DNA of 64,000 bases from Roseateles_B flavus (GTDB lineage: Bacteria > Pseudomonadota > Gammaproteobacteria > Burkholderiales > Burkholderiaceae_C). The notes below the pieces were generated by a model. It was not told the origin of the DNA. It worked only from the letters and a program-made list of their open reading frames with translations, and searched no databases. Positions 44,854 to 53,339 of this stretch are shown here, one piece after another (position 1 is the first letter of the stretch; each line of letters starts with the position of its first letter). Made by a program: the position numbers and the translations under genes. The stretch covers positions 248,001 through 312,000 of the forward strand of contig NZ_JBDPZC010000003.1 of NCBI RefSeq assembly GCF_039872765.1, written 5' to 3'.

Positions 44854-45901
44854 GGGCACACTCCTGGGTCGACAGGCTGGCGGCCGGGGCCGGCAGCGCA
44901 TCGACGAAATAGCCCGAGCCGCACTGCTTGAAGCGCCGACGGCTGAACAACTGGGCCTGGGGAAAGGCATGAAGGCCGGCGGCCTCGCGGGCGACGTCCA
45001 GCGCCGCACGCACGGCGTCGCGTTCGCGGCCATGGATCATGCAGAAAAGGTTGAAGGGCCAGCCCTGGCCGCGCTCGCGGCGGTAGCACAAGGTGACGCC
45101 GGGCTGCTGCGCGAGCACGCGTGCGTGGGCATCGACGTCGTCGTCCGGCACGTCGAAGACGCACATCGCATTGCTGGCGATGCCCAGCTCATGGTGGCGC
45201 ACGATGACGCCCAGGCGTCGCAGCACGCCCTCGTCCAGCCAGGCCTGCAGCGTCGAAAGCACCTGGGCCTCGGTCCAGCCCAGGGCCGCCGCCCAGGCAG
45301 CAAAAGGCCGGGGCTGCAGAGGCAGGCCCTGCTCCAGCAAGGCCGCCAGCGGCCGCTGCGCCGGCGTGATCGCCCGCACGCGCGCGGGCTGGGCCGCACC
45401 CGCCGGCACGGGCGCCGGGCCGCGGGCGCGCAGGTCGAAGCCCAGGTTGATGCGATACGGCCGCACCATGGGCAGGCGCAGGGCCTGCAGGCCGCAGCGC
45501 TGCTCCAGCTCCCGCAGCCGCTGCTCGATCCATTCCCGCGAGGGCCCGGTGATCACGAACCACAGCGAGTACGCATGCTCGCGCTCGTAGTTGTGGTTGA
45601 CGCCTGGCACCGCGTTGACCAGGGCCGCCACCGCCTCCAGGCGTTCCGGCGGCACGGCCAGCGCGCACAACAGCCCCGCCCCGCCCGAGCCCGGCGCGAA
45701 CACGCCGCCCAGGCGCGAGACCGAGCCCTGGCTCACCGCCTGAGCCAGCTGCTCGATCACCACCGCCTCGCTGCAGCCGTAGCGCCGTCCCATGGCCTCG
45801 AAGGGCTGGGCCACCAGCGGCAGCCGCTGCTGCCAGTCGTTGAGCAGGGCTTCGCGCAGCGGCGCGGGGCCGGCGGAAGGGTCGAGGGGCCGTGCGTTCA
45901 C
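44846..45901 (-). CDS. nirDL: NirDL, fused siroheme decarboxylase subunits
   Basis: A 351-residue protein made of two AsnC-like units: NirD-type in about 1-160 (NHNYEREHAYSLWFVITGPSRE) and NirL-type in about 185-345 (CYRRERGQGWPFNLFCMIHGRERD). The fusion is known in several denitrifiers, whereas Pseudomonas aeruginosa has separate nirD and nirL. The start is GTG 45901, which overlaps the nirF stop (GTGA). It catalyses decarboxylation of siroheme to didecarboxysiroheme with NirG and NirH. Confidence 0.88.
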   Translation of the reverse strand: MNARPLDPSAGPAPLREALLNDWQQRLPLVAQPFEAMGRRYGCSEAVVIEQLAQAVSQGSVSRLGGVFAPGSGGAGLLCALAVPPERLEAVAALVNAVPGVNHNYEREHAYSLWFVITGPSREWIEQRLRELEQRCGLQALRLPMVRPYRINLGFDLRARGPAPVPAGAAQPARVRAITPAQRPLAALLEQGLPLQPRPFAAWAAALGWTEAQVLSTLQAWLDEGVLRRLGVIVRHHELGIASNAMCVFDVPDDDVDAHARVLAQQPGVTLCYRRERGQGWPFNLFCMIHGRERDAVRAALDVAREAAGLHAFPQAQLFSRRRFKQCGSGYFVDALPAPAASLSTQECAHA

Positions 45902-47112
45902 AGGCCCACCTTGCCGGCCCGGCTGGTGAAGAAGATGCCGCTGGGCGAGGACGAGTCCAGCGTGGCCAGCGTGGCGAAGCTGGCGGTGTCGATCACCGAG
46001 ACGCGATTCGCGTCACGCGAGGAGATCCACACGGCCTCGCCGCGCGGCGTGAACTCCATGTGCAGGACGGCCTTGCCAGGGCTCAGGGTCTGCACGATCT
46101 GGCGGGTCTGGGTGTCGATGACCTGCACGCGGTCGTAGTCGGGCACGGCGAAGTTGACCCAGACCTGGCGACCATCCGGCCGGGCCATCACGAAGACGGG
46201 CTGGCCCTGCACCGGGATGCGGGCGACCTCGCGCCAGGTCTCGGTGTCCACCACCAGCACTTCGTGCCGGCCGATGGCGGGCAGGTAGGCATGACGGCCG
46301 GCCACGGCCCAGCCGCGCAGGTGCGGCATCTTGAAGACGGGCAGCGGCTCCTGGCCGCGGCCGTAGCCCCCCAGGATGCGCTCGACACACGGCTCGGCTG
46401 CCCAGAGATCGATCTTGGCCAGGCCGTCCTCGCCGAAGAGGCCGGCGATGTAGTGGCGGCCGTCGGGCGTCACCAGCGCGTCGTAGGGCTGGCGGCCGAT
46501 GTTGCGAAATTTCTGCAGCTTGGGCACGCGCGGGTCGGCGAGGTCGGCGACCCAGATCTCGTCGGCATCGAACAGCGCGTAGATGAAGCGCTGGCCAGGC
46601 AGGTCCGCCAGGCCCACCACGCGCGAGAACTTTCCCGGCGCGTATTCGGCGGGGATGTCGGCCAGGGGCTGCAGGGTCTGGGCGTCGAAGACCTTGATGC
46701 CGCCAGGCTGGTAGTTCTGGGCCACGACCAGGCGGCCATCCTGCGAGATCGCCCCGCCGATGGAGTTGCCGGCCTGCTGCACGCGGGCCACGATGCGGCG
46801 CTCGCCCAGGTTCACCTTGCTGAGGGCGCCGTCGCGGCCAAAGACATAGGCATGCAGGCCGTCGCGCGCATAGACGATGGAGGCATGGGACAGGTCGCCC
46901 AGCCCCTCGATGCGGCCCAGCACGCTGCGGCTGCTGGTGTTGACCACCTGCAGGCGGCCGTCGGCTCGCTCGACCACAAGGCCGAGGTCGCCAGTGCCCA
47001 CCCAGCGCGTCACCGGCGCCGGCGGCGCGCTGACGCAGGCGCCCAGCAGGGTCAGCAGCAGCGCGGACGCGCTCATCCAGAGGGCCCGCAGCCAGGGGCG
47101 CTTCTTGTTCAT
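45898..47112 (-). CDS. nirF: NirF, heme d1 biosynthesis lipoprotein
   Basis: A 404-residue beta-propeller protein without a c-heme site, related to the d1 domain of NirS. It has a lipoprotein signal TLLGAC with Cys26 as the lipid anchor, so it acts on the periplasmic side of the inner membrane or after export. Propeller repeats such as AQNYQPGGIKVFDAQTLQPL and LVTPDGRHYIAGLFGEDGLAKIDLW are visible. It is needed for heme d1 formation; the exact step is debated. GAGGAG precedes ATG 47112 and the gene overlaps nirC by ATGA. Confidence 0.9.
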   Translation of the reverse strand: MNKKRPWLRALWMSASALLLTLLGACVSAPPAPVTRWVGTGDLGLVVERADGRLQVVNTSSRSVLGRIEGLGDLSHASIVYARDGLHAYVFGRDGALSKVNLGERRIVARVQQAGNSIGGAISQDGRLVVAQNYQPGGIKVFDAQTLQPLADIPAEYAPGKFSRVVGLADLPGQRFIYALFDADEIWVADLADPRVPKLQKFRNIGRQPYDALVTPDGRHYIAGLFGEDGLAKIDLWAAEPCVERILGGYGRGQEPLPVFKMPHLRGWAVAGRHAYLPAIGRHEVLVVDTETWREVARIPVQGQPVFVMARPDGRQVWVNFAVPDYDRVQVIDTQTRQIVQTLSPGKAVLHMEFTPRGEAVWISSRDANRVSVIDTASFATLATLDSSSPSGIFFTSRAGKVGL

Positions 47113-47465
47113 GGTTGTCTCCTCGGCACCGCCTGCGCAGGCGTCAGGCCACTCGGCGGCGGGCTCAGCAGCTGCAGCGCCAGCCAGTCGGCTTCGTCGC
47201 TGCTCAGCATGCTCTTCCAGGGCGGCATGGGCGTGCCGGGCCGGCCGTGGAAGATGGTGGCGCTGAGGCTCTGCCAGGGCTTGCCCTGCAGCGCATCGGC
47301 CGTGAGGGCCGGCCCCAGGCCACCGGTGAGCCGCATGCCGTGGCAGGACCCGCAGTCCTGCCTGAGCATGCGCAGCAGCTCGGCCTGGCGCTCGGGCACC
47401 GGCGCGGCCGAGCCGCAGACCGGCCAGGCCAGGGCCAGCAGGAGCAGGCGGACCGCGCTGCGCAT
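47109..47465 (-). CDS. nirC: NirC, small c-type cytochrome
   Basis: A 118-residue exported cytochrome: signal peptide RLLLLALAWPVCGSA, one c-heme site CGSCH at 38-42 followed by GMRLTGGLGPAL, and MPPWKSMLSSDEADWLALQL near 79-98 providing the Met ligand. NirC donates electrons to NirS or takes part in d1 maturation. It starts six bases after the nirM stop. Confidence 0.85.
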   Translation of the reverse strand: MRSAVRLLLLALAWPVCGSAAPVPERQAELLRMLRQDCGSCHGMRLTGGLGPALTADALQGKPWQSLSATIFHGRPGTPMPPWKSMLSSDEADWLALQLLSPPPSGLTPAQAVPRRQP

Positions 47466-47471
47466 GGGCGC

Positions 47472-47777
47472 TCAGCTCTTCAGGATCTGCTCGACGGCGG
47501 CCTTGAGGTCGCCATCGCTGATCTTGTCCGGGCCGACCGGCGCCATCGGAATCGGGCCGAAGGTGCCGGAGCCGCCCTTGCGGACCTTCTCCATCAGCTT
47601 GGCCGTGACGTCCTGGCCCTTGTACTTGGCCGCGATGTCCTTGAAGGCCGGGCCCACCACCTTCTTGTCCTTGCTGTGGCAGGCCATGCAGCCGGCCTTG
47701 TTCATGGCCTCATCCACGTCGGCATGCGCCGAGATGGCGGCGAGGCCCAGGCTCAGGGTGATCAACAAAGCTCTCAT
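47472..47777 (-). CDS. nirM: Cytochrome c-551, electron donor to nitrite reductase
   Basis: A 101-residue periplasmic cytochrome of the c8/c551 type: signal peptide ending SAHA, heme site CMACH at 30-34 after NKAG, and the axial Met78 in GPIPMAPVGPDKISD. It carries electrons to NirS. AAGGAG precedes ATG 47777. It lies 78 bases after nirS, with a strong hairpin between them. Confidence 0.9.
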   Translation of the reverse strand: MRALLITLSLGLAAISAHADVDEAMNKAGCMACHSKDKKVVGPAFKDIAAKYKGQDVTAKLMEKVRKGGSGTFGPIPMAPVGPDKISDGDLKAAVEQILKS

Positions 47778-47808
47778 GTGTGCTCCTTGCTTGCTGTCTT
47801 GGAGACCG

Positions 47809-47834
47809 CCCCGGTCCTCGGTCGAGGGCCGGGG
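47809..47834. other. Strong hairpin between nirS and nirM
   Basis: CCCCGGTCCTCG and CGAGGGCCGGGG pair over 12 positions (one G-T) with only two bases between the arms. There is no T-run, so it probably stabilises or sets a processing point at the nirS mRNA end and reduces nirMCF levels. Confidence 0.55.
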
Positions 47835-47846
47835 TCAGGTCTTGCC
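47831..47846 (+). repeat. Dispersed GGGGTCAGGTCTTGCC motif, copy 3
   Basis: This copy overlaps the 3' arm of the nirS-nirM hairpin and ends 10 bases before the nirS stop. Same core as at 113, 1529, 52284 and 59185. Confidence 0.5.
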
Positions 47847-47855
47847 AGCGCTCGA

Positions 47856-49589
47856 TCAATAGACGTCGTGCTGGGTGTTGTAGACGTTGAAGTGGCCCGT
47901 CGGCGTGATCAGGCGCGGGTCCTTGATCACGGTCTTGAGCTTCAGCGTCTTGTCGTCCACGACCACCAGGGCGGACTGCTTGTCCTTGGCGGACCAGACG
48001 GCGAACCACACCTCGTCACCGGCCTTGTTGTACTCAGGCTGCACGACGCGCTGGGCGCCGCCGTCCGTGATACCGGCCCATTCGGCGATGGGCAGCACGG
48101 TGTAGCCCTTGTCCAGGTTCTTGATGTCGAACACGGCGACCGACTGCGAGAGCTTGGGATCCGGGTTCAGCGGCGTGTCGACGTACAAGTGCTGGCTCTT
48201 GGGGTGGCTCTTCAGGAACAGCGAACCGCCGCCCTGCCCCTTGAGCACGGCCACCTGCTTGAAGGCGTACTGCTTGTGGCCCTTGGGATCGGTGGCGATC
48301 AGCGAGATGCTGTCACCGCCCAGGTGGCCGGTGGACCACACGGGGCCGAACTTCGGATGGATGAAGTTGGCGCCACGACCCGGGTGCGGGATCTTGTCCA
48401 CGTCAATCAGCGCGGCCAGCTTGCCTTCCTTGGCGTCCACCGCGGCAATCTTGTTGCTCTGGTTGGCCGCGACCATGAAGTAGCGCTTGCTGGAGTCCCA
48501 GCCGCCGTCATGAAGGAAGCGGGCGGTGCCGATCTCGGTGGTCTTCAGGGCGTTGAGGTCGGAGTAGTCGACCATCAGCGTCTTGCCGGTCTCCTTGACG
48601 TTCACCACGAACTCGGGCTTGAAGTGCGAAGCCACGATGGAGGCCACGCGCGGCTCGGGGTGGTATTCCTGCTTGTCCACCGTCATGCCGCGTGTGGCGA
48701 CGATCTTCAGCGGCTCCAGCGTGTCGCCCTTCATGATCACGAACTGCGGCGGCCAGTAGCTGCCGGCGATGGCGAGCTTGTCCTCGTAGCCCTTGTACTT
48801 GGAGGTGTCGACCGAGCGGGCTTCCAGGCCCACGCGGATTTCGGCCACGTTGTCGGGCTTCTCCATCCACAGGTCGATCATGTTGACCTTGGCGTCGCGG
48901 CCGATCACGAAGAGATAGCGGCCCGAAGCCGAGGTGCGCGAGATGTGCACCGCGTAGCCGGTCTTGACGATGTTGATGATCTGCTTCGTGTCGCCATCGA
49001 TCAGCGCGACCTCGCCGGTGTCACGCAGCGTGGTCGAGAAGATGTTGTCGATGTTGTAGCTGTTCATCTTCTTGGTCGGCCGCTTGGAGGGGTCGATCAA
49101 GAGCTTCCAGGTGGCCTTCATCTGCTCCATCCCGAACTCCGGCGGGGTGGGAGGGTCCTGCTGGATGTAGCGGGCCATCAGATCGACTTCCTTGTCGTTC
49201 ATCTCGCCCGAGGTGAGCCAGTTGGGCATGCCGGCGGCCGAGCCATAGGCAATGAAGACTTTGAGGTAGTCCGTGCCCTTGGCCAGCGTGATGTCCGGCG
49301 TCAGCGGCTTGCCGGTGGCGCCCTTGCGCAGCACGCCGTGGCAGCCGGCGCAGCGTTCGAAATAGATCTTGCGACCCAGGTCGAACTCCGCCTGCGTCAT
49401 GGGCGGCGCCTTGGGATTGCTGCTCTGGTACATGGGCTCGCTGGCCAGGGGCGATGAGCCGGCCTGGTAGTTCACCTCCGCGGGGGTCACGCTCTTCTTG
49501 GCATCCTGGGCCTGAGCGTGCAGGCTGGCCAGCAGGGCCAGGGCGGCCACGCTGATCACGGCGAACCGGGGACTTTGCGGTGTCTTCAT
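47856..49589 (-). CDS. nirS: Cytochrome cd1 nitrite reductase
   Basis: A 577-residue periplasmic enzyme reducing nitrite to nitric oxide. A signal peptide (VISVAALALLASLHAQAQ) is followed by the c-heme domain with CAGCH at 80-84 and the d1 propeller with YAVHISRTSASGRYLFVIGRD near 216-236, YHPEPRVASIVASHF near 310-324 and GRGANFIHPKFGPVW near 409-423, the last with the conserved active-site His region. ATG 49589 is chosen as the signal peptide start with GGAG just upstream. It is the first gene of the leftward nir operon, 153 bases from an FNR-type box shared with nirE. Confidence 0.97.
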   Translation of the reverse strand: MKTPQSPRFAVISVAALALLASLHAQAQDAKKSVTPAEVNYQAGSSPLASEPMYQSSNPKAPPMTQAEFDLGRKIYFERCAGCHGVLRKGATGKPLTPDITLAKGTDYLKVFIAYGSAAGMPNWLTSGEMNDKEVDLMARYIQQDPPTPPEFGMEQMKATWKLLIDPSKRPTKKMNSYNIDNIFSTTLRDTGEVALIDGDTKQIINIVKTGYAVHISRTSASGRYLFVIGRDAKVNMIDLWMEKPDNVAEIRVGLEARSVDTSKYKGYEDKLAIAGSYWPPQFVIMKGDTLEPLKIVATRGMTVDKQEYHPEPRVASIVASHFKPEFVVNVKETGKTLMVDYSDLNALKTTEIGTARFLHDGGWDSSKRYFMVAANQSNKIAAVDAKEGKLAALIDVDKIPHPGRGANFIHPKFGPVWSTGHLGGDSISLIATDPKGHKQYAFKQVAVLKGQGGGSLFLKSHPKSQHLYVDTPLNPDPKLSQSVAVFDIKNLDKGYTVLPIAEWAGITDGGAQRVVQPEYNKAGDEVWFAVWSAKDKQSALVVVDDKTLKLKTVIKDPRLITPTGHFNVYNTQHDVY

Positions 49590-49741
49590 CACTCCACTCC
49601 GACAGGGACGGGGCCCGGCAAACCAATGCAATGGGCGGCGCCCCAGAGGCAGCACGTCGTCCAGACTCTGCTGGGCTCGGCAGGGGCTGCTTGTGCCTGG
49701 TCCGAGCGAGGCCATCGTCCCGCCGCCAGCCCCCGGCGTCC

Positions 49742-49755
49742 TTGAACTGGTTCAA
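49742..49755. promoter_or_regulatory. FNR/Dnr-type box between nirS and nirE
   Basis: TTGAACTGGTTCAA fits the Crp/Fnr consensus TTGA-N6-TCAA and is an almost perfect palindrome. A CACAAT -10-like element at 49778-49783 lies 29 bases from its centre on the nirE side, the spacing of a class II activated promoter. It should also serve nirS on the other strand. The same form recurs before norC (57214) and dnr (51395). Confidence 0.75.
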
Positions 49756-49805
49756 GGACGCCACAAGAGCCCCTTTCCACAATGGGCTCATCCAAGGAGA
49801 GCCCC

Positions 49806-50639
49806 ATGAGCCGACTCGACGAGCCGCTGTATTTCTCGACCCCCACCAGCGCCAGCGCAGCCCAGCCCGCGCCGGTCACGCTGGTCGGCGCAGGCCCTGG
49901 CGACCCCGACCTGCTGACGGTCAAGGCCGCACGCGCCCTCGGCCAGGCCACGCTGGTGCTCTACGACCACCTGGTGTCCAAGGACGTGCTCAAGCTGATC
50001 CGCGACGACGCGGACTTGATCTATGTCGGCAAGGAAGCCGGCCATCACACGCTCACGCAGGAAGGCATCATCGAGCTGATGATCCGCCTGGCCCGCAGCG
50101 GCCGCGCGGTGCTGCGGCTCAAGGGCGGCGACCCCTACATCTTCGGCCGCGGCGGCGAGGAGGCGCAGGCCCTGGCCGCCGCCGGCATTCCCTTCGAGAC
50201 GATCCCCGGCATCAGCGCTGCGCAGGCCGCGGGCGCGCTGGCGGGCATCCCGCTGACGCACCGGGACCACGCCTGCTCGCTGGTCTTCGCCACCGGTCAT
50301 CTGCGCGAGGCGGTCGACGGCGAGCCACGCTCGGTGGACCTGGACTGGGACATGCTCGCCCGGCCGCGCCAGACGGTGGTGATCTACATGGGCCTGGGCA
50401 GCTTGGCCATCATCAGCGAGCAGCTGATCGGCCACGGCCTGTCGCCGGACACGCCGGCCGCGCTGGTGGAGAAGGCCAGCACCCCGCAGCAGCGCTGCCT
50501 GCGCGGCAGCCTTCAGACCCTGCCCATGCTGGCCAGGCTGCATGGCGTGAAGCCGCCGGCCCTGCTGATCATCGGCGAGGTGGTCGCGCTTCACGAGCAG
50601 CTGTCTCCGGCCATGCAGGCCACTCACTGCAAGGGGTAG
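49806..50639 (+). CDS. nirE: Uroporphyrinogen-III C-methyltransferase for heme d1 (NirE/CobA)
   Basis: A 277-residue SUMT. SAM-binding VTLVGAGPGDPDLLTVKAARAL is near 24-45, LRLKGGDPYIFGRGGEEAQAL near 104-124 and GISAAQAAGALAGIPLTHRD near 135-154. It makes precorrin-2, the start of siroheme and heme d1. GGAGAG precedes ATG 49806. It runs rightward, divergent from nirS, and is split off from the nirJ-nirN end of the operon where Pseudomonas aeruginosa has it. Its 3' end overlaps that of the convergent dnr gene by 16 bases. Confidence 0.92.
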   Translation: MSRLDEPLYFSTPTSASAAQPAPVTLVGAGPGDPDLLTVKAARALGQATLVLYDHLVSKDVLKLIRDDADLIYVGKEAGHHTLTQEGIIELMIRLARSGRAVLRLKGGDPYIFGRGGEEAQALAAAGIPFETIPGISAAQAAGALAGIPLTHRDHACSLVFATGHLREAVDGEPRSVDLDWDMLARPRQTVVIYMGLGSLAIISEQLIGHGLSPDTPAALVEKASTPQQRCLRGSLQTLPMLARLHGVKPPALLIIGEVVALHEQLSPAMQATHCKG

Positions 50640-51319
50640 GACGCCAGGCCGCGGGTGTTGAGGATGCGGATGTCGCGGCGGTCGATCTGGATCAGGCCCT
50701 CCGCTTCCAGCTCATGCAGCACGCGCGAGAAGTACTCCGGCGTCAGTGACAGCCGCGACGCGATCGTGGCCTTGCTGACGGGCAGCGAGACGGTCAGCGT
50801 GTCACCGTCCTCGTAATCCTCCTCCTGCTCGCTGAGCAGGAAGCCGATCACGCGCTGGATGCCGCTGTGCAGGCAGTAGGACTCCACGTCGCGGATCAGG
50901 CCGTGCAGACGGCGCGAAACGCCGGCCAGCATGCGCAGTGCGAAGCGCGGGTCGCGAGCGATTTCCTCCATCATCGCGGCCTTGCTGATGGACAGCAGCA
51001 GGCATTCCGACAGCGTCTGCGCATTCACGATGTGCGGCCGGTCGGTGAACATAAGGGCCTCGCCGAAGCTGTTGCCCGGCCCCACCAGTTCGATCACCTT
51101 CTCGGCCCCGCTGGGCGAGAGCGCATAGAGCTTGACCTGCCCCGTCACCACCACATGGAAGGCATCGCAGGCCTGCCCCACGCGGAACACGGTCTCGCCC
51201 CGGCCCATGCGGTGCAGCTGGCAGCCTTGCTCGGCCAGGGCCTGCAGCTCGGTGGGCTGCATGTCACCGAACAGCGGCAGGACGGACAGGTAGCGGGGGA
51301 GATCGAAGGTGGCTGGCAT
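50624..51319 (-). CDS. dnr: Dnr/NnrR-type Crp-Fnr family regulator of denitrification
   Basis: A 231-residue Crp/Fnr protein with an N-terminal cyclic-nucleotide-binding-like domain (about 15-125, GQVKLYALSPSGAEKVIELVGPGNSFGEALMF) and a C-terminal winged helix with LPVSKATIASRLSLTPEYFSRVLHELEAEGLI near 181-212. It lacks the N-terminal cysteines that hold the Fe-S cluster of FNR, so NO sensing through heme as in Dnr is likelier. ATG 51319 has GGGAG nearby. An FNR-type box lies 76 bases upstream, suggesting control by itself or by Fnr. Confidence 0.88.
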   Translation of the reverse strand: MPATFDLPRYLSVLPLFGDMQPTELQALAEQGCQLHRMGRGETVFRVGQACDAFHVVVTGQVKLYALSPSGAEKVIELVGPGNSFGEALMFTDRPHIVNAQTLSECLLLSISKAAMMEEIARDPRFALRMLAGVSRRLHGLIRDVESYCLHSGIQRVIGFLLSEQEEDYEDGDTLTVSLPVSKATIASRLSLTPEYFSRVLHELEAEGLIQIDRRDIRILNTRGLASYPLQ

Positions 51320-51394
51320 GGGGGCTCCCGGGAATGGCTGGCGACCTTTGCAGGCCTGACGAGCGCGATTCTGTGGAGCCCGCCGAGCGCGGAT

Positions 51395-51408
51395 TTGAGT
51401 TGGATCAA
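51395..51408. promoter_or_regulatory. FNR-type box upstream of dnr
   Basis: TTGAGTTGGATCAA fits TTGA-N6-TCAA, 76 bases before the dnr start; an AGAATC at 51367-51372 on the minus strand is in the place expected for a -10. The left half is closer to canonical FNR (ATCAA) than the boxes before nir and nor, so this site may be read by FNR itself. Confidence 0.65.
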
Positions 51409-51488
51409 GCGTGCCCGGCACCTAGTTCTTCCGAACGATGGCGGCCCTGTGGCGCCCTAGTTCCTCTGTCGTACTGTGTTTGTGTGGC

Positions 51489-53339
51489 TCAGGCGGCCAG
51501 GCGTGCATAAAGGCGCGGGAGGCTGCTGACGAGCTCCTGCGGCCGCCGCAGATGCACAAAGCCCTGCTGGCCGAACAGATAGGGCAGGTACTCGGCCGGC
51601 CCCTCGTCGATGCTGATGCACACGGGGCTCAGGCCCGCCTGGCGTGCTGCCAGCACCGCCTGGCGCGTGTCCTCCAGGCCCCAGCGCCCTTCGTAGTGAT
51701 CCAGGTCATTGGGCTTGCCATCGGTCAGCAGCAGCAGCAGGCGCTGGCGCTCCGGCCGCTCGGCCAGCCGCTCGGTGGCATGGCGAAGGGCCGCGCCCAT
51801 GCGGGTGTAGAAGCCCGGCTTGATCGCGCCCACGCGGTGGCGGGACATCGCCCCCCAGCGTTCGTCAAAGCCCTTGAGCTGCTGGATGCGCACCTGCTGG
51901 CGCTTGACCGAGGAGAAGCCCAGCATCTCGAAGGGATCGCCCAGGCCAGCCAGGGCCTCGCCGAAGACATAGAGCGCGTCGCGGATGACGTCGATCACCC
52001 GCATCTCGCCCTGCACGCAGGCGTCGGTGGACAGGCTCAGGTCCGCCATCAGCAGGCAGGCCAGGCTGCGGTCCTGGCGCTGCGTCTGCTGGAAGACGGG
52101 CGGCGACTCCGCCGAGCGGCGTCCACCGATCAGCCGGGTCTCGCTGGCATGGCGCACCCAGGCGTCCAGGTCCAGCTCGTCGCCCTGGGGCAGGCCCTTC
52201 TGCCAGCGCGGCGCGGCGCGCAGCACCTCCAGGCGGCGGCGCATGCGGTGGCCCAGCAGACGCAGGGCCGGTGGCGGCAGCCAGGGGTCAGGTCTTGCCG
52301 CGACGAAGCGCTGCAGGCCGCAGTAGTCCTCGCGCAGCTGCTGGGCCTTCCAGTCCCACTCGGGCAGGCGCTCAGGCAAGCCCACGGGGGCATCGTCCGC
52401 GGCGGCACTGGGCAGGTCCAGGTCGAAGCGCACCCGCGAGGCCAGGGTCTCGCCGCCCTCGGCCACGTCCAGCTGGCGCATGTCATTGGCCACGGCAGCG
52501 CCGTCGCTGTCGGGGTCGTCATCGCCGGCCCGGTTGACCTTGACGAATTCGGACCAGGACAGCACCGACTCCGCACGGAACATCAGGATCAGGCCCTGCT
52601 TGCTGCTGCTGTCCTCGTTGCGGCGGGCGCTGCGGCGCTGGCGGTCCTGGGCGGCCTTGTGGCCGGCGGTGGGCGCGGCGCCCTCCTGGCGGGCCGCCAT
52701 GGCCACGCTCGCGGGGGCGGGCTGCAGCCACAGCCACACGGCGGCCAGGGCCTCGGGCTGAAGCGAATGCGCAGCGCCGGGCAGGCCTTCCAGCCGGCCG
52801 CGGGCCTGCAGGGCCTGGCGCAGCAGGCGCTCCGGGCGGGCGTCCGCGCCCATGGTGTCCGGATCGGGCCGCTGGCGCAGGTGGGCGTCCAGCAGGCGTT
52901 CATGAAGCTGAGACAGGCCCGGGAAGCGCTCCAGCGCCAGAGCCGTGGCCCGAACATTGGCAGCGAGCCAACCGCCCTGCCCTGCTCCGTCGGCGTCCCA
53001 GCACGAGGACAAGGCCGCCAGCCAGAGATAGAGACCCCGGTTCAGGGCCGGATCGGGAAACACGTCGAGCCGTGCCGGGAGGGCCAGCACCTCGGGGCCC
53101 AGCTGGGCCTGGGCCGCGCGCTGCTCGCTGCCGGCCAGGCGCTGCAGCCAGCCGCGCGGACCGCCGTGGCGCAGGGCCTGTGCCTCGGCCAGGCGCAGGG
53201 CATGCGAGCCACCGCCGGCGCGGAACAGCAGGCCCAGGGCGCGCTGCACCTGGGCCAGCTCCACCGCGGCCTGCGGGTGCCCCTGCTCGGCGGCGCGGGT
53301 GACCCAGCGGTGCCAGGTCTTGCCAACCCACTCTTCCAT
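51489..53339 (-). CDS. norD: NorD, von Willebrand A domain protein for NO reductase activation
   Basis: A 616-residue protein. The C-terminal vWA domain has the MIDAS DLSLSTD (DxSxS) near 436-442 and the LLLLTDGKPND segment near 536-546. The middle is variable and acidic. NorD works with the MoxR-type ATPase NorQ to insert the non-heme iron in NorB. Its ATG 53339 overlaps the stop of the 4Fe-4S membrane protein by one base. It is the last gene of the nor operon, followed by dnr. A copy of a dispersed motif lies in-frame at 52284-52299, encoding ARPDP. Confidence 0.9.
   Translation of the reverse strand: MEEWVGKTWHRWVTRAAEQGHPQAAVELAQVQRALGLLFRAGGGSHALRLAEAQALRHGGPRGWLQRLAGSEQRAAQAQLGPEVLALPARLDVFPDPALNRGLYLWLAALSSCWDADGAGQGGWLAANVRATALALERFPGLSQLHERLLDAHLRQRPDPDTMGADARPERLLRQALQARGRLEGLPGAAHSLQPEALAAVWLWLQPAPASVAMAARQEGAAPTAGHKAAQDRQRRSARRNEDSSSKQGLILMFRAESVLSWSEFVKVNRAGDDDPDSDGAAVANDMRQLDVAEGGETLASRVRFDLDLPSAAADDAPVGLPERLPEWDWKAQQLREDYCGLQRFVAARPDPWLPPPALRLLGHRMRRRLEVLRAAPRWQKGLPQGDELDLDAWVRHASETRLIGGRRSAESPPVFQQTQRQDRSLACLLMADLSLSTDACVQGEMRVIDVIRDALYVFGEALAGLGDPFEMLGFSSVKRQQVRIQQLKGFDERWGAMSRHRVGAIKPGFYTRMGAALRHATERLAERPERQRLLLLLTDGKPNDLDHYEGRWGLEDTRQAVLAARQAGLSPVCISIDEGPAEYLPYLFGQQGFVHLRRPQELVSSLPRLYARLAA
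52284..52299 (+). repeat. Dispersed GGGGTCAGGTCTTGCC motif, copy 4, inside norD
   Basis: Sixteen bases identical to copy 3, lying in the coding strand complement of norD. It stays in frame, so if it is a mobile element remnant it was tolerated in a variable part of NorD. Confidence 0.45.
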
